Positions 39,709-50,483 of a DNA stretch of 64,000 nucleotides are shown here, in pieces; the stretch's first letter is position 1; each line of letters starts with the position of its first letter. A model generated the notes under the pieces. That model did not search any database. It was given only the letters and a program-made list of their open reading frames with translations, and was not told where the DNA came from. The translations under genes and the position numbers were made by a program. This DNA comes from Bacteroidota bacterium (GTDB taxonomy: Bacteria > Bacteroidota > Bacteroidia > Flavobacteriales > Schleiferiaceae). The stretch spans positions 62,001-126,000 of the forward strand of contig QQUU01000082.1 in the NCBI GenBank assembly GCA_003385605.1, read 5' to 3'.

Positions 39709-39825
39709 TTAACCCTGACGTTGCTTGAACTTTGGGTTCTTTTTGTTAATAACATACAAGCGTCCTTTACGACGAACAATTTTACAGTCCGCACTGCGCT
39801 TTTTAACTGAAGCTCTTACTTTCAT
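39709..39825 (-). CDS. rpmJ: 50S ribosomal protein L36, zinc-free form
   Basis: Found by translating the gap between infA and rpsM on the minus strand: a 38-residue protein starting [20 protein letters not shown] and ending NPKFKQRQG. Zinc-binding L36 has three Cys and one His; this copy keeps only one Cys (in ADCKIV), so it cannot form the usual zinc site (C- type). The ATG is 4 bp after the infA stop. Confidence 0.95.
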   Translation of the reverse strand: MKVRASVKKRSADCKIVRRKGRLYVINKKNPKFKQRQG

Positions 39826-39829
39826 TTTT

Positions 39830-40045
39830 TTAGTATCTGTACGTTATACGAGCCTTAGTTAAATCGTAAGGACTCATTTCTAGTTTTACTTTATCCCCTG
39901 GTAACAATTTAATGTAGTGCATTCTCATTTTTCCTGAGATGTGCGCAGTTACAACGTGACCGTTTTCTAACTCTACACGGAACATCGCGTTTGACAATGC
40001 TTCTGTTACCGTACCGTCTTGTTCTATTGCATTTTGCTTAGCCAT
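39830..40045 (-). CDS. infA: Translation initiation factor IF-1
   Basis: Single OB-fold protein that blocks the ribosomal A site during initiation. The 71-residue length and [26 protein letters not shown] end are standard. It directly follows secY (1-bp gap) with no map between them. Confidence 0.97.
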   Translation of the reverse strand: MAKQNAIEQDGTVTEALSNAMFRVELENGHVVTAHISGKMRMHYIKLLPGDKVKLEMSPYDLTKARITYRY

Positions 40046-40046
40046 A

Positions 40047-41390
40047 TTAACCGAAGGTACTTGTTTGGGTTCTTCCTCTTAATTTTCCTGTCTTCATCAA
40101 GCCGTCATAATGACGATTCAACAAATAACTTTCTACCTGCTGTAAGGTATCTAAAATTACACCCACAGTAATCAACAATGAAGTACCTCCGTAGAAGTAA
40201 GCCCACTGCGTGTTTAAACCTACAACCATTGCCACAGCAGGAAGAACTGCAATGAGCGCAAGAAGTAGTGAACCTGGGAATGTAATTCTACTTAGAACTG
40301 TATCTAAAAATTCAGCAGTCGGCGCACCTGGTTTAATACCTGGTACAAATCCACCGTTTCTTTTTAGATCATCCGCAATAGAATTGGTATTTACCTGAAT
40401 AGCCGTATAGAAATATGTGAAGATAATGATCAACAAACCGAATGTCAGGTTGTAACCAAAACCTTGGATATTTCCGAAAACCGTAATAATCCAGCTGATG
40501 CTATCACCTTCCGCACCACTGTACTGAAGTACTGTGATCGGAATAAACATAATAGCTTGAGCAAAGATAATAGGCATTACACCTGCAGCGTTGACCTTCA
40601 TAGGAAGGTACTGACGTGCTGTTGGTGTTGCTGCACCTCTACCCGCGGCTGCTTGTTTCGCATATTGAACTGGAATCTGACGAACTGCCTGTGTCAATGC
40701 AATTGCAAACATTGTAATAACGAACAATGCAAACAACTCAATGATAAATGCAACCCAACCAGCACCTTGGTTCACTTGAGACAACATCTCTTGGAAGAAA
40801 GCTTGAGGAAGCGTAGCGATGATACCCACCATAATCAAAAGCGAGATACCGTTGCCAATTCCTTTGTCAGTAATACGCTCTCCTAACCACATCGCGAAAA
40901 TGGTACCCGTGGTCAATGTAACCCATGCCAAGAACCAGAAAGTACCTGGATCAAGAGTCAAGACAACACCCTGGGCACTTAGGTTAGCCAAGTAACTTGG
41001 TGCCTGTACACCAGCGATAAGGATAGTTAGGTAACGTGTGATTTGATTCAACTTTCTACGACCGCTCTCGCCGTCCTTCTGCATTTTTTGCACTGCTGGT
41101 ACTGCCATTCCCATCAACTGAATGATAATCGAAGCAGAGATGTAAGGCATGATACCTAATGCAAGAACAGATGCACGAGAGAATGCACCACCTGTGAACG
41201 CGTTCAATACGCCCAAAAGACCCTCTGAAGTCTGCGCTTGAAGCTGCGTCAAACTATCCGGATCAACACCAGGTAGAAGAACCGTTGAACCAATTCTGTA
41301 TATCAAAAGCAATCCAAGAGTTGTAAGGATCTTATCCTTTAACTCTTCGATACTCCAGATATTCTTGATGGTTTCTACGAATTTCTTCAT
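40047..41390 (-). CDS. secY: Protein translocase subunit SecY
   Basis: Channel subunit of the Sec translocon in the inner membrane. The 447 residues give ten helices; [16 protein letters not shown] (helix 2 region), [14 protein letters not shown] (helix 4), the cytoplasmic loop with [10 protein letters not shown], and [17 protein letters not shown] in helix 9 are recognisable. It is placed between rplO and infA. Confidence 0.98.
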   Translation of the reverse strand: MKKFVETIKNIWSIEELKDKILTTLGLLLIYRIGSTVLLPGVDPDSLTQLQAQTSEGLLGVLNAFTGGAFSRASVLALGIMPYISASIIIQLMGMAVPAVQKMQKDGESGRRKLNQITRYLTILIAGVQAPSYLANLSAQGVVLTLDPGTFWFLAWVTLTTGTIFAMWLGERITDKGIGNGISLLIMVGIIATLPQAFFQEMLSQVNQGAGWVAFIIELFALFVITMFAIALTQAVRQIPVQYAKQAAAGRGAATPTARQYLPMKVNAAGVMPIIFAQAIMFIPITVLQYSGAEGDSISWIITVFGNIQGFGYNLTFGLLIIIFTYFYTAIQVNTNSIADDLKRNGGFVPGIKPGAPTAEFLDTVLSRITFPGSLLLALIAVLPAVAMVVGLNTQWAYFYGGTSLLITVGVILDTLQQVESYLLNRHYDGLMKTGKLRGRTQTSTFG

Positions 41391-41395
41391 TGCGA

Positions 41396-41845
41396 TTATA
41401 GAGTAGTTGCTGTACCGCCTTGTGCTTCAATGGCAGCTACTGCAGATTTACTAAAAGCGTGAGCAGTGATGTTCAATTTCATTGTACACTCACCACGTCC
41501 CAATACTTTTACAAGCTCTTTTTTACCAACTAGACCATTGTTTACAAGGTCTTCGAAAGTAATCGTGCTCTTCAATTTCTTTGCTTCTACCAAAGACTGA
41601 AGTGTATCAAGGTTTAAACCCTTGTACTCTACACGGTTTGGATTCGTAAAACCAAACTTAGGAACACGACGTTGTAGTGGCATTTGACCACCCTCAAAGC
41701 CGATTTTACGGCTGTAACCTGAACGCGACTGAGCACCCTTGTGTCCGCGCGTAGAGGTACCTCCGTGTCCAGAGCCTTCACCTCTACCTACTCGCTTACG
41801 GCTGTGGGTTGATCCCTTCGCAGGTTGAAGATTTGATAAATCCAT
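41396..41845 (-). CDS. rplO: 50S ribosomal protein L15
   Basis: Late-assembling 50S protein. The 149 residues have the Gly/Arg-rich N-terminal extension ([38 protein letters not shown]) that threads through 23S rRNA and a globular C-terminal domain ([20 protein letters not shown]). Five bases separate it from secY. Confidence 0.97.
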   Translation of the reverse strand: MDLSNLQPAKGSTHSRKRVGRGEGSGHGGTSTRGHKGAQSRSGYSRKIGFEGGQMPLQRRVPKFGFTNPNRVEYKGLNLDTLQSLVEAKKLKSTITFEDLVNNGLVGKKELVKVLGRGECTMKLNITAHAFSKSAVAAIEAQGGTATTL

Positions 41846-41860
41846 TTTTATCTAATTAAA

Positions 41861-42040
41861 TTAAAGTTCAACAACTTCTACTAGGTGCGATACTTTACGT
41901 ACCATACCCAATACTTGTGGAGTACCCTCCACTTCTACTGTAGCGTTAATCTTACGCAAGCCTAGCGCTTCCATTGTCGCCTTCTGGCGAGCTGGACGAC
42001 CGATTACACTGCGCTTCTGAGTGATTTTAAGTTTTGCCAT
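41861..42040 (-). CDS. rpmD: 50S ribosomal protein L30
   Basis: Found by translating the gap between rpsE and rplO: 59 residues starting [20 protein letters not shown] and ending [11 protein letters not shown], with [15 protein letters not shown] in the middle, which fits bacterial L30. Flanking gaps are 11 and 15 bp. Confidence 0.95.
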   Translation of the reverse strand: MAKLKITQKRSVIGRPARQKATMEALGLRKINATVEVEGTPQVLGMVRKVSHLVEVVEL

Positions 42041-42051
42041 GCTATTTAAGA

Positions 42052-42576
42052 TTATCCGTTAAATACTTTGTCCAAAGAAATGCCGCGTGTCTTAGCAACA
42101 TCTTGTGCGCTACGCATCTTTAAAAGTGCATCGAAGGTAGCCTTAACTACGTTCTGAGGGTTTGATGAACCCTTGCTCTTTGCAAGTACATCGTGAACAC
42201 CTACACTTTCCAAAACTGCACGCATTGCACCACCAGCAATTACCCCAGTACCGCTTGAAGCAGGACGAAGGAAAACACGTGATCCAGCGAACTTACCATT
42301 CTCTTCATGAGGAATAGTACTCTTTAGCAATGGAATGCGGTAAAGGTTCTTCTTAGCATCTTCTACTGCCTTCGCAATAGCTTCACTAACTTCTTTTGAC
42401 TTACCTGTTCCGTAACCAGCAGTCCCATTCTCATCACCTACAACTACAATTGCAGAGAAGCTGAATGTACGACCACCCTTATTTACTTTAGTTACACGGT
42501 TTACCGCTACCAAGCGATCAACCAATTCAATACCCGTAGGCTTTACTTTACGTGAGTTATGCATTGTACTCGACAT
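42052..42576 (-). CDS. rpsE: 30S ribosomal protein S5
   Basis: Protein of the 30S body involved in decoding accuracy and mRNA entry. The 174 residues have the double-stranded-RNA-binding-like N-terminal domain ([37 protein letters not shown]) and the C-terminal domain ([20 protein letters not shown]). The start gives a 14-residue N-terminal extension ahead of the core. Confidence 0.97.
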   Translation of the reverse strand: MSSTMHNSRKVKPTGIELVDRLVAVNRVTKVNKGGRTFSFSAIVVVGDENGTAGYGTGKSKEVSEAIAKAVEDAKKNLYRIPLLKSTIPHEENGKFAGSRVFLRPASSGTGVIAGGAMRAVLESVGVHDVLAKSKGSSNPQNVVKATFDALLKMRSAQDVAKTRGISLDKVFNG

Positions 42577-42577
42577 T

Positions 42578-42934
42578 TTAGAATTTCAAGCCGCCATCAC
42601 GAGCGCCTTCTGCTAGTTGTTTAACACGTCCGTGGTACAAGTATCCACCGCGATCGAAACAAACTTCAGTAATACCTTTTTCAATTGCCAATTTGGCCAA
42701 ACCTTGACCTACTTGGAAACTCTTATCACTCTTAGTACCAGTAGCACTTTCCAATTCTTTGCTTCTTGAAGAGAACGAAAGCAAAGTTTCTTGCTTTACG
42801 TCATCAATCAACTGAGCGTAGATTTCTTTGTTGCTTCTGAAAACTGAAAGACGAGGCTTTGCAGCTGTACCGGTAACTACTTTGCGAATTCTTCTACGAA
42901 TGCGTAGTCTTCTTTCTGATTTAGTTAATGCCAT
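42578..42934 (-). CDS. rplR: 50S ribosomal protein L18
   Basis: 5S rRNA-binding protein of the central protuberance. The 118 residues are basic at the N-terminus ([20 protein letters not shown]) and include [19 protein letters not shown] and [20 protein letters not shown]. It ends 1 bp from the rpsE start. Confidence 0.97.
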   Translation of the reverse strand: MALTKSERRLRIRRRIRKVVTGTAAKPRLSVFRSNKEIYAQLIDDVKQETLLSFSSRSKELESATGTKSDKSFQVGQGLAKLAIEKGITEVCFDRGGYLYHGRVKQLAEGARDGGLKF

Positions 42935-42943
42935 GTCTTAATC

Positions 42944-43495
42944 TTATTTAGCTGCAGACTTACCTGCTTTTCTACGGATATGCTCACCCTGGAATCTAAT
43001 ACCTTTTCCTTTGTACGGTTCTGGCTTACGAAGCGAACGAATTTTCGCTGTAACTGCTCCCACCAATTGCTTGTCGTGAGAGGTTAACTTAATCGTTGGA
43101 GCCTTACCTTTCTCCATGGTCGTCTCGATCTTCACTTCACTAGGAATGTTGATCAAGAAGTTATGTGAGTAACCCAATGAAAGGTCCAAAATCTGACCTT
43201 GATTTGAAGCTCTATAACCTACACCGATAAGTTCTAAAGTGTGGCTAAATCCTTCACTAACACCTACTACCATGTTATTGACCAATGCGCGGTACAAACC
43301 GTGCTTGGCTTTATGCTCTTTTGCATCAGATGGACGCTCTAGAGTGATAGTATTGTCTTCCATTTTTACGGTGATGCCGCCAGTAATCTCCTGGTGTAAT
43401 TCACCCAATTTTCCTTTTACAGATACGCTGTTACCGTTGATGGTAACTTCTACGCCTGCAGGCACGGCAATTGGTGCTTGACCTATTCTAGACAT
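42944..43495 (-). CDS. rplF: 50S ribosomal protein L6
   Basis: Protein at the base of the L7/L12 stalk near the sarcin-ricin loop. The 183 residues form two repeats of the L6 fold; the C-terminal one carries the RNA-binding signature RSLRKPEPYKGKGIRF. The start MSRIGQAPIAVPAGVEV is typical. Confidence 0.97.
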   Translation of the reverse strand: MSRIGQAPIAVPAGVEVTINGNSVSVKGKLGELHQEITGGITVKMEDNTITLERPSDAKEHKAKHGLYRALVNNMVVGVSEGFSHTLELIGVGYRASNQGQILDLSLGYSHNFLINIPSEVKIETTMEKGKAPTIKLTSHDKQLVGAVTAKIRSLRKPEPYKGKGIRFQGEHIRRKAGKSAAK

Positions 43496-43509
43496 AATCT
43501 TCTAATTAA

Positions 43510-43908
43510 TTAGCTTACTGTACAAAGAAGCTCACCACCGATATTCTCTTTGCGAGCTTGCTTGTCAGTCATTAATCCTTTTGACGTACTAACTACTGCG
43601 ATACCCAAACCATTCTTTACACGTGGTAAATCTACAGCGCTGCGGTATTGACGCAAACCTGGCTTAGAGATACGCTTGATTTCGCGAATCGCTGGAACCT
43701 TGGTTAGTCTATCATATTTAAGTGCTACTTTCAGAACGTTCTGAGGAGCAACTTCTACTACTTTCAAATCGTGGATGTATCCTTGATCCTTAAGGATCTC
43801 GGCGATAGCCACTTTAGTTTTACTTGAAGGCATTTCTACAACACGTAAACCAGCACTTTGGCCGTTGCGAATACGCGTTAAGAAATCTGCAATTGGATCT
43901 GTATACAT
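43510..43908 (-). CDS. rpsH: 30S ribosomal protein S8
   Basis: Binds the central 16S domain; in E. coli it also represses the spc operon by binding its mRNA. The 132 residues have MYTDPIADFLTRIRNGQSA and the C-terminal signature STSKGLMTDKQARKENIGGE. No S8-type mRNA target was identified by eye. Confidence 0.97.
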   Translation of the reverse strand: MYTDPIADFLTRIRNGQSAGLRVVEMPSSKTKVAIAEILKDQGYIHDLKVVEVAPQNVLKVALKYDRLTKVPAIREIKRISKPGLRQYRSAVDLPRVKNGLGIAVVSTSKGLMTDKQARKENIGGELLCTVS

Positions 43909-43928
43909 AATTCCTACTCTTCTTCTAT

Positions 43929-44198
43929 TTACCAGCTAGCTTTCTTAACTCCTGGGATCAAACCTTGGTTAGCCATTTCACGGAAAGTAACACGAGAGAT
44001 ACCAAACTGACGCATGTATCCTCTTGGACGACCCGTTAGTTTACAACGGTTTCTTCCGCGAACAGGAGAAGCGTTTTTAGGAAGCTTCTGCAATCCTTCG
44101 TAATCACCCGCTGCTTTCAGTGCTTCACGCTTTGCTGCATACTTTGCAGCCAATTTTGCGCGCTTCACCTCACGGGCTTTCATTGATTCTTTAGCCAT
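43929..44198 (-). CDS. rpsN: 30S ribosomal protein S14, zinc-free form
   Basis: 30S head protein. It is the 89-residue long form, with one Cys only ([15 protein letters not shown]) instead of the two CxxC pairs of the short zinc-binding S14. It ends with [22 protein letters not shown]-type sequence, normal for the long form. Confidence 0.96.
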   Translation of the reverse strand: MAKESMKAREVKRAKLAAKYAAKREALKAAGDYEGLQKLPKNASPVRGRNRCKLTGRPRGYMRQFGISRVTFREMANQGLIPGVKKASW

Positions 44199-44203
44199 CT
44201 TTA

Positions 44204-44746
44204 TTACTTTTTAAATGGTAGACCAAATGCTGTTAATAATGCCTTTGCTTCCTTATCAGTCGGAGCAGAGGTTACAAATGTGATATCCATACCACTGATA
44301 CGATTTACCTTATCGATATCAATCTCTGGGAAAATGATTTGTTCAGTAACACCAAAAGTGTAGTTACCGCGACCATCAAAACCTGAAGCTTTAATACCTT
44401 GGAAATCACGAATACGAGGAAGAGATGCACTTACCAAACGGTCTAGGAATTCATACATCTGGTCGCCGCGCAATGTTACACGTGCACCAATAGGCATTCC
44501 CTTACGTAACTTAAAGTTACTTACATCCTTCTTTGACTTAGTAGCTACTGCCTTCTGACCTGTAATCATGGTCATTTCAGCAATCGCTTGGTCAACGAGT
44601 TTCTTATCAGCTACTGCAGCACCAATACCTTGGCTTACTACAATTTTTTCCAGCTTAGGAACCATCATGATATTGCTGTAGTTGAATTCTTCCTTCAACT
44701 GTGCAATGATTTCCTCTCTGTACTTTGTTTTGAATCTAGGTGTCAT
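44204..44746 (-). CDS. rplE: 50S ribosomal protein L5
   Basis: 5S rRNA-binding protein touching P-site tRNA. The 180-residue protein begins [20 protein letters not shown] and contains [14 protein letters not shown] and [14 protein letters not shown]. It is 5 bp upstream of rpsN. Confidence 0.97.
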   Translation of the reverse strand: MTPRFKTKYREEIIAQLKEEFNYSNIMMVPKLEKIVVSQGIGAAVADKKLVDQAIAEMTMITGQKAVATKSKKDVSNFKLRKGMPIGARVTLRGDQMYEFLDRLVSASLPRIRDFQGIKASGFDGRGNYTFGVTEQIIFPEIDIDKVNRISGMDITFVTSAPTDKEAKALLTAFGLPFKK

Positions 44747-44751
44747 ACTCT

Positions 44752-45072
44752 TTATGATAATACCTCACCGGATTTTTTAGCGTAACGTACCACGTTACCG
44801 TTATCGTCAACTTTTCTTCCTACGCGAGTAGTTTCGTTTGTTGAAGGATCTACCAATGCCACATTCGAAATGTGAATTGGAGCCTCCATTTCAGCGATAC
44901 CTCCCTGTGGATTCGCAGCGCTTGGCTTTTGGTGCTTCTTGATCATATTCACACCTTCAACAACTACGCGATTCATCTTTGGAATAACACGTACGATACG
45001 ACCAGTGGAGCCTTTGCTCTCACCTGCCAACACCTTAACTGTGTCTCCCTTTTTTACTTTAAACTTTGCCAT
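44752..45072 (-). CDS. rplX: 50S ribosomal protein L24
   Basis: Assembly initiator protein at the tunnel exit. The 106 residues start with the KOW motif ([20 protein letters not shown]) and include [17 protein letters not shown]. Gaps to rplN and rplE are 20 and 5 bp. Confidence 0.97.
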   Translation of the reverse strand: MAKFKVKKGDTVKVLAGESKGSTGRIVRVIPKMNRVVVEGVNMIKKHQKPSAANPQGGIAEMEAPIHISNVALVDPSTNETTRVGRKVDDNGNVVRYAKKSGEVLS

Positions 45073-45092
45073 TGTAATGGTTGTCTTTAAGA

Positions 45093-45461
45093 TTAAAGAA
45101 CCTCTGGTGCCAATGAAACAATCTTCATGTATTGCTTGTCGCGCAATTCACGCGCAACAGGACCAAATACACGAGTCCCTTTCATTTCACCACCTGCGTT
45201 CAATAATACACATGCGTTGTCGTCAAATCTGATGTATGAACCATCAGGACGACGAACTTCTTTCTTTACTCGAACAACTACCGCAGTGCTCACTTCACCT
45301 TTCTTCGCAGAACCTGCAGGAGTTGAATCCTTAACAGTTACTACGATCTTGTCACCTACGCTAGCGTATCTTCTTTTTGTACCTCCCAATACACGGATTA
45401 CCAAAACCTCTTTGGCACCTGTATTGTCTGCTACTCTTAATCTTGATTCTGTTTGTACCAT
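45093..45461 (-). CDS. rplN: 50S ribosomal protein L14
   Basis: Interface protein forming bridges to 16S rRNA. The 122-residue sequence has the usual [20 protein letters not shown] start and [20 protein letters not shown]. The length and composition are standard. Confidence 0.97.
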   Translation of the reverse strand: MVQTESRLRVADNTGAKEVLVIRVLGGTKRRYASVGDKIVVTVKDSTPAGSAKKGEVSTAVVVRVKKEVRRPDGSYIRFDDNACVLLNAGGEMKGTRVFGPVARELRDKQYMKIVSLAPEVL

Positions 45462-45463
45462 GA

Positions 45464-45724
45464 TTATTTAGCTCTTTCGATAACTTCAACAACTCTCCAG
45501 TTCTTCGTCTTCGAGAGCGGTCTAGTTTCCATAATTCTTACTGTGTCCCCAGTGTTACAGTCGTTTGCCTCATCATGAGCATGGAATTTGCTCGTGAACT
45601 TTACGAACTTACCGTACTTAGGGTGCTTTACTTTACGCTCGACCTTAACTACAACCGACTTATCCATCTTGTTGCTAGCTACTACGCCGATACGCTCTTT
45701 GCGCAAGTTTCTTGTATTCTCCAT
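45464..45724 (-). CDS. rpsQ: 30S ribosomal protein S17
   Basis: Early-binding 30S protein with an OB fold. The 86 residues contain [20 protein letters not shown] and a C-terminal [20 protein letters not shown], the S17 signature. Confidence 0.96.
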   Translation of the reverse strand: MENTRNLRKERIGVVASNKMDKSVVVKVERKVKHPKYGKFVKFTSKFHAHDEANDCNTGDTVRIMETRPLSKTKNWRVVEVIERAK

Positions 45725-45729
45725 GATAC

Positions 45730-45924
45730 TTATTCTTCTGCTGAGCGAGAGCTCAATTCAGTGCTCAAACGAGCAATTGTTCTTCTAGCTACACGAATCT
45801 GTAAAGGGTTCTCAAGAGGACTCAATGTGTGAGTCAACTTCATATTCGTGTAGTTTGCTTTTTCTTCAGCAAGACGCTCTGCTAATTCAGCAGTGGTCAA
45901 TTCTTTAATCTCGTTGTACTTCAT
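45730..45924 (-). CDS. rpmC: 50S ribosomal protein L29
   Basis: Small helical protein at the tunnel exit, near the binding site for trigger factor and SRP. It has 64 residues: [20 protein letters not shown], then [20 protein letters not shown] with the conserved Leu-Asn/Pro-Leu-x-ILR-type region. Confidence 0.95.
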   Translation of the reverse strand: MKYNEIKELTTAELAERLAEEKANYTNMKLTHTLSPLENPLQIRVARRTIARLSTELSSRSAEE

Positions 45925-45937
45925 GACTTACTAAATA

Positions 45938-46357
45938 TTAGCCTTGTAGGTCTCTACGGATTACAAACTTGGTACGTACCGGAAGCTTTTGAGCTGCAAG
46001 ACGCAATGCCTCTTGTGCTACTTCTTGTGGAATACCGTCCATCTCAAACATGATACGACCTGGTTTAACAACTGCAGCGTAGTATTCTACACCACCTTTA
46101 CCTTTACCCATACGTACCTCTAGTGGCTTCTTCGTGATTGGCTTGTCAGGGAAAATGCGAATCCACATCTGTCCTTCACGCTTCATGTAACGAGTAGCTG
46201 CAATACGAGCTGCCTCAATCTGACGAGCAGTGATCCACTTAGAGTCCAATGACTTTAGTCCGTAAGAACCATAAGTCAATTGAGCACCACGCTGAGCGTT
46301 TCCTTTCATACGGCCTTTAAAGACCTTTCTATGCTTTGTGCGTTTTGGCTGTAACAT
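45938..46357 (-). CDS. rplP: 50S ribosomal protein L16
   Basis: Binds near the A site and organises the central protuberance. The 139 residues start [19 protein letters not shown] and contain [20 protein letters not shown] and the conserved end [14 protein letters not shown]. Confidence 0.97.
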   Translation of the reverse strand: MLQPKRTKHRKVFKGRMKGNAQRGAQLTYGSYGLKSLDSKWITARQIEAARIAATRYMKREGQMWIRIFPDKPITKKPLEVRMGKGKGGVEYYAAVVKPGRIMFEMDGIPQEVAQEALRLAAQKLPVRTKFVIRRDLQG

Positions 46358-46366
46358 CTCTTACTA

Positions 46367-47071
46367 TTATTTGCGGTTGTTGCGCTTTCCACGACCACGG
46401 CCACCACCAGACTTAGTAGTACCTAGCTGGTTGCTTAGATCACGCTTACCATAAACTTCACCTTTCATGATCCACACCTTGATACCAAGACGACCGTAAG
46501 TCGTGTGCGCTTCACTTAAGTGATAATCAATATCTGCACGGAATGTACTCAATGGAGTACGTCCGTCCTTGTACATTTCAGAACGAGCCATCTCAGCACC
46601 ATTTACACGACCAGAAATCAATACTTTGATTCCTTCAGCACCCATACGCATTGCAGCGCTGATTGCCATTTTAATCGCACGACGGTGGCTTACACGACCC
46701 TCAATCTGACGAGCAATTGAATCTGCTACAAGCTTCGCATCCAATTCAGGACGCTTAATCTCGTAGATGTTGATCTGAACTTCCTTACCAGTCAGTTTTT
46801 TCAACTCTTCTTTCAACTTGTCTACCTCTTGACCACCTTTACCAATAATTACACCTGGACGAGCAGTTGTAATAGTAACTGTTACAAGACGCAGAGTGCG
46901 CTCAATGATGATTCTACTGATGCTCGCCTTAGTTAGACGTGCGTACAAATAATTTCTAATCTTAGCATCCTCAGCGATTTTTTCGCCGTAGTTACGACCG
47001 CCATACCACTGGCTGTCCCAGCCGCGGATGATACCTAGTCTATTGCCAATAGGGTTGGTTTTTTGTCCCAT
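46367..47071 (-). CDS. rpsC: 30S ribosomal protein S3
   Basis: Forms part of the mRNA entry channel with S4 and S5. The 234 residues have a type II KH domain (about 40-110, [17 protein letters not shown]) and a C-terminal S3 domain ([39 protein letters not shown]). It ends in a Gly/Arg/Lys-rich tail. Confidence 0.97.
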   Translation of the reverse strand: MGQKTNPIGNRLGIIRGWDSQWYGGRNYGEKIAEDAKIRNYLYARLTKASISRIIIERTLRLVTVTITTARPGVIIGKGGQEVDKLKEELKKLTGKEVQINIYEIKRPELDAKLVADSIARQIEGRVSHRRAIKMAISAAMRMGAEGIKVLISGRVNGAEMARSEMYKDGRTPLSTFRADIDYHLSEAHTTYGRLGIKVWIMKGEVYGKRDLSNQLGTTKSGGGRGRGKRNNRK

Positions 47072-47081
47072 CTTTCCCTGA

Positions 47082-47480
47082 TTATGATTCTTTACTACCT
47101 ACGATTAATGTCACGTGGTTGCTACGCTTGCGAATGCGGTGCGCACGACCTTGTGGAGCAGCCTGGATACGCTTTAGCATACGGCCTCCATCAACACTAA
47201 TCTCTTTTACTACCAACCCAGCCTCTTCCAGATTTGCTCCTTCGTTTTTCGCTTGCCAGTTTGCAATCGCGCTAAGCAAGAGTTTTTCTAAACGAATTGA
47301 AGCTTCCTTCGGGCTGTACTTCAAGATGGCCAATGCCTTCTCAACCTCTACGCCACGAATCTGGTCTGCAACCAAACGCATTTTACGCGGAGACGTTGGG
47401 CAATCGTTAAGCTTGGCAATCGCAATTGCTTTCTTCGCTGCCTTGAGCGCTTCAGCTGCTTGTCTTTTTCTAGCTCCCAT
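47082..47480 (-). CDS. rplV: 50S ribosomal protein L22
   Basis: Lines the peptide exit tunnel with a beta-hairpin, the site of macrolide-resistance changes. The 132-residue protein has an N-terminal Ala/Lys-rich extension before [17 protein letters not shown] and the hairpin/tip region [20 protein letters not shown] with the conserved C-terminal SNHVTLIV. Confidence 0.96.
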   Translation of the reverse strand: MGARKRQAAEALKAAKKAIAIAKLNDCPTSPRKMRLVADQIRGVEVEKALAILKYSPKEASIRLEKLLLSAIANWQAKNEGANLEEAGLVVKEISVDGGRMLKRIQAAPQGRAHRIRKRSNHVTLIVGSKES

Positions 47481-47485
47481 CTCTA

Positions 47486-47752
47486 TTATTTCTTATTCTT
47501 ACCGTGACCGCGGAAGTTACGCGTCGGTGAAAATTCACCCAGTTTATGACCTACCATATTTTCAGTCACATATACTGGTACAAATGTTTTTCCATTGTGA
47601 ACACCAATTGTCTGACCAACGAAATCCGGAGAAATCATTGAAGCGCGTGACCAAGTTTTGATCACTGTGTTCTTTCCACTTTCCACATTAGCTAGAACTT
47701 TCTTCTCTAGTTTGTAGTGGATATAAGGTCCTTTTTTAAGCGAACGTGCCAT
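47486..47752 (-). CDS. rpsS: 30S ribosomal protein S19
   Basis: Head protein that pairs with S13. The 88 residues begin [18 protein letters not shown] and contain [19 protein letters not shown] and the conserved [18 protein letters not shown] end. Confidence 0.97.
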   Translation of the reverse strand: MARSLKKGPYIHYKLEKKVLANVESGKNTVIKTWSRASMISPDFVGQTIGVHNGKTFVPVYVTENMVGHKLGEFSPTRNFRGHGKNKK

Positions 47753-47763
47753 ATACTTTCAGA

Positions 47764-48588
<825 letters not shown>

Positions 48589-48593
48589 TGGAT

Positions 48594-48884
48594 TTAAATA
48601 TTACCGTACAGATCGATTGTTTCACCGCTTACTACCTTCACTAAGGCTTTTTTGTAAGCAGGCTTTCTACCGCGTACCAAACCAGCTTTTGTATACTTAG
48701 TCTGGAACTTAGCAGGCACAATCGCAGTGCGAACGGTTTCAACATTAACACCGTAGAACTCCTCCACGGCTTTCTTAATTTCAACTTTATTAGCAGAACG
48801 AGCTACCTCAAAAGCGTACACATTTAAGTCTTCGCTTTGTGCGGTTGCTTTCTCTGTAATGATTGGTTTAATCAGAATACTCAT
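48594..48884 (-). CDS. rplW: 50S ribosomal protein L23
   Basis: Tunnel-exit protein that docks trigger factor and SRP. The 96-residue form contains [19 protein letters not shown] and [18 protein letters not shown]. The loop reaching into the tunnel is of normal length. Confidence 0.96.
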   Translation of the reverse strand: MSILIKPIITEKATAQSEDLNVYAFEVARSANKVEIKKAVEEFYGVNVETVRTAIVPAKFQTKYTKAGLVRGRKPAYKKALVKVVSGETIDLYGNI

Positions 48885-48891
48885 AGCTCAA

Positions 48892-49518
48892 TTAGCTTAA
48901 AATAGCTGTCACTTTCTCAACTGCACCTTCTGACATCACTACTGCTGAAGCATTCATAATGTCGTAAGTGCTTAATTCTGAGCAGTTTACAACTTTAACC
49001 CCTGTTAAATTGCGGGATGACAAATATACATTTTTATCGTAATCACCTACTACGAACAGTGACTTTTTCTCGTTGAGACCCAGTGCACTAAGCACTGACA
49101 AGAATGACTTTGTCTTTGGAGCTTCGAACGTAAAGTTCTCCACTACAGTAAGAGCATCACCCTTAGCCTTCATCGAAAGTGCTGAACGGCGGGCTAATTG
49201 CTTCACCTTCTTGTTCAACTTGAAGCCGTAGTTACGAGGACGTGGGCCGAATACAGTACCACCACCACGCTGGATAGGAGAACGCATAGAACCTGCACGA
49301 GCACCACCAGTACCTTTCTGCTTGTGGTGCTTTTTAGTCGTACGGTTGATCTCGCCTCTTTCCTTAGACTTGTGAGTTCCCTGACGAGCATTGGCCAAGA
49401 ATTGCTTAACGTCTAGGTAAATGCTGTGCTCATTCGGCTCGATGCCAAATACAGAAGCGTTTAACTTAACGCTTTTGCCGGTTTCTTTACCGTTGATATC
49501 TACTACCTTGAATTCCAT
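48892..49518 (-). CDS. rplD: 50S ribosomal protein L4
   Basis: Tunnel-constriction protein. The 208 residues include the extended loop (about 45-95, KHHKQKGTGGARAGSMRSPI, GGTVFGPRPRNYGFKLNKKV). In E. coli L4 represses the S10 operon; no equivalent leader was recognised here. It overlaps the rplC stop by one base. Confidence 0.97.
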   Translation of the reverse strand: MEFKVVDINGKETGKSVKLNASVFGIEPNEHSIYLDVKQFLANARQGTHKSKERGEINRTTKKHHKQKGTGGARAGSMRSPIQRGGGTVFGPRPRNYGFKLNKKVKQLARRSALSMKAKGDALTVVENFTFEAPKTKSFLSVLSALGLNEKKSLFVVGDYDKNVYLSSRNLTGVKVVNCSELSTYDIMNASAVVMSEGAVEKVTAILS

Positions 49519-50135
49519 TACTTCTCAATAATTACAGTTGAATTCTTAGCTCCTGGAACGGAACCTTTAACTACGAGCAAGTTTTTCTCTGCATCTACTT
49601 TCAAAACCTGTAGGTTCTGAACTTTTGCACGCTTGCCACCCATGCGGCCAGCCATACGCATACCCTTGAATACACGTGATGGATCTGAACCCGCACCAAT
49701 CGAACCTGGTGCACGTAGACGGTTGTGCTGACCGTGAGTCGCTTGACCCACACCCGCAAAGCCGTGACGCTTTACAACACCTTGGAAACCTTTACCCTTA
49801 GAAGTACCGACTACATCAACGAAGCCGCCTTCCTCGAACAAATCAACAGTGAGTACTTGACCCAACTGCAGCTCCTCTTCGAAGTCTGTGAATTCTACTA
49901 GTTTTCTCTTGGCAGAGGTACCTGCTTTCTGTACGTGCCCTTTCAATGCTTTCGAGGTATTCTTATCCTTTGCCTCTCCCCAACCTAGTTGGATTGCATT
50001 GTAACCATCGACATCTTCAGTTTTCACCTGAGTAACTACACATGGACCTACTTCTAGTACAGTACATGGCAAGTTCTTACCCTCTGGGCTGAAAATGCTG
50101 GTCATTCCGACTTTTTTACCAATTAATCCTGGCAT
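49518..50135 (-). CDS. rplC: 50S ribosomal protein L3
   Basis: Early assembly protein whose extension reaches the peptidyl-transferase centre. The 205 residues include [40 protein letters not shown] and [20 protein letters not shown]. The gap to rpsJ (30 bp) is the largest inside the ribosomal cluster. Confidence 0.97.
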   Translation of the reverse strand: MPGLIGKKVGMTSIFSPEGKNLPCTVLEVGPCVVTQVKTEDVDGYNAIQLGWGEAKDKNTSKALKGHVQKAGTSAKRKLVEFTDFEEELQLGQVLTVDLFEEGGFVDVVGTSKGKGFQGVVKRHGFAGVGQATHGQHNRLRAPGSIGAGSDPSRVFKGMRMAGRMGGKRAKVQNLQVLKVDAEKNLLVVKGSVPGAKNSTVIIEK

Positions 50136-50165
50136 GTTTTCTGGAATTTAATGTTTAGTCTACTG

Positions 50166-50471
50166 TTAGACCTTGATTTCTACTTCTACACCACTCGGCA
50201 ACTCTAACTTCATCAAAGCGTCAATGGTCTTTGACGAAGAAGAGTAGATATCCAACAGACGCTTATAATTGCTCAGTTGGAACTGCTCGCGTGATTTCTT
50301 GTTTACGTGTGGTGAGCGGAGCACCGTGTAAATGCGCTTGTTCGTTGGTAATGGAATAGGACCATTAACAACTGCGCCGGTACTCTTCACGGTCTTAACG
50401 ATCTTCTCAGCAGACTTATCTACTAAGTTGTGGTCGTAAGACTTAAGCTTGATGCGAATTTTTTGACTCAT
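50166..50471 (-). CDS. rpsJ: 30S ribosomal protein S10
   Basis: Head protein that doubles as the NusE transcription antitermination factor. The 101 residues begin [20 protein letters not shown] and contain [20 protein letters not shown] and [14 protein letters not shown]. It follows fusA directly with no tuf gene between, unlike the E. coli str operon. Confidence 0.97.
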   Translation of the reverse strand: MSQKIRIKLKSYDHNLVDKSAEKIVKTVKSTGAVVNGPIPLPTNKRIYTVLRSPHVNKKSREQFQLSNYKRLLDIYSSSSKTIDALMKLELPSGVEVEIKV

Positions 50472-50483
50472 TGTAGTCTATTA

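Noticed and set aside
50472-50483. Missing tuf as a deletion in the str cluster
   Set aside because: There is only an 11-bp clean gap between fusA and rpsJ with no gene remnant; tuf is simply encoded elsewhere in many Bacteroidota.
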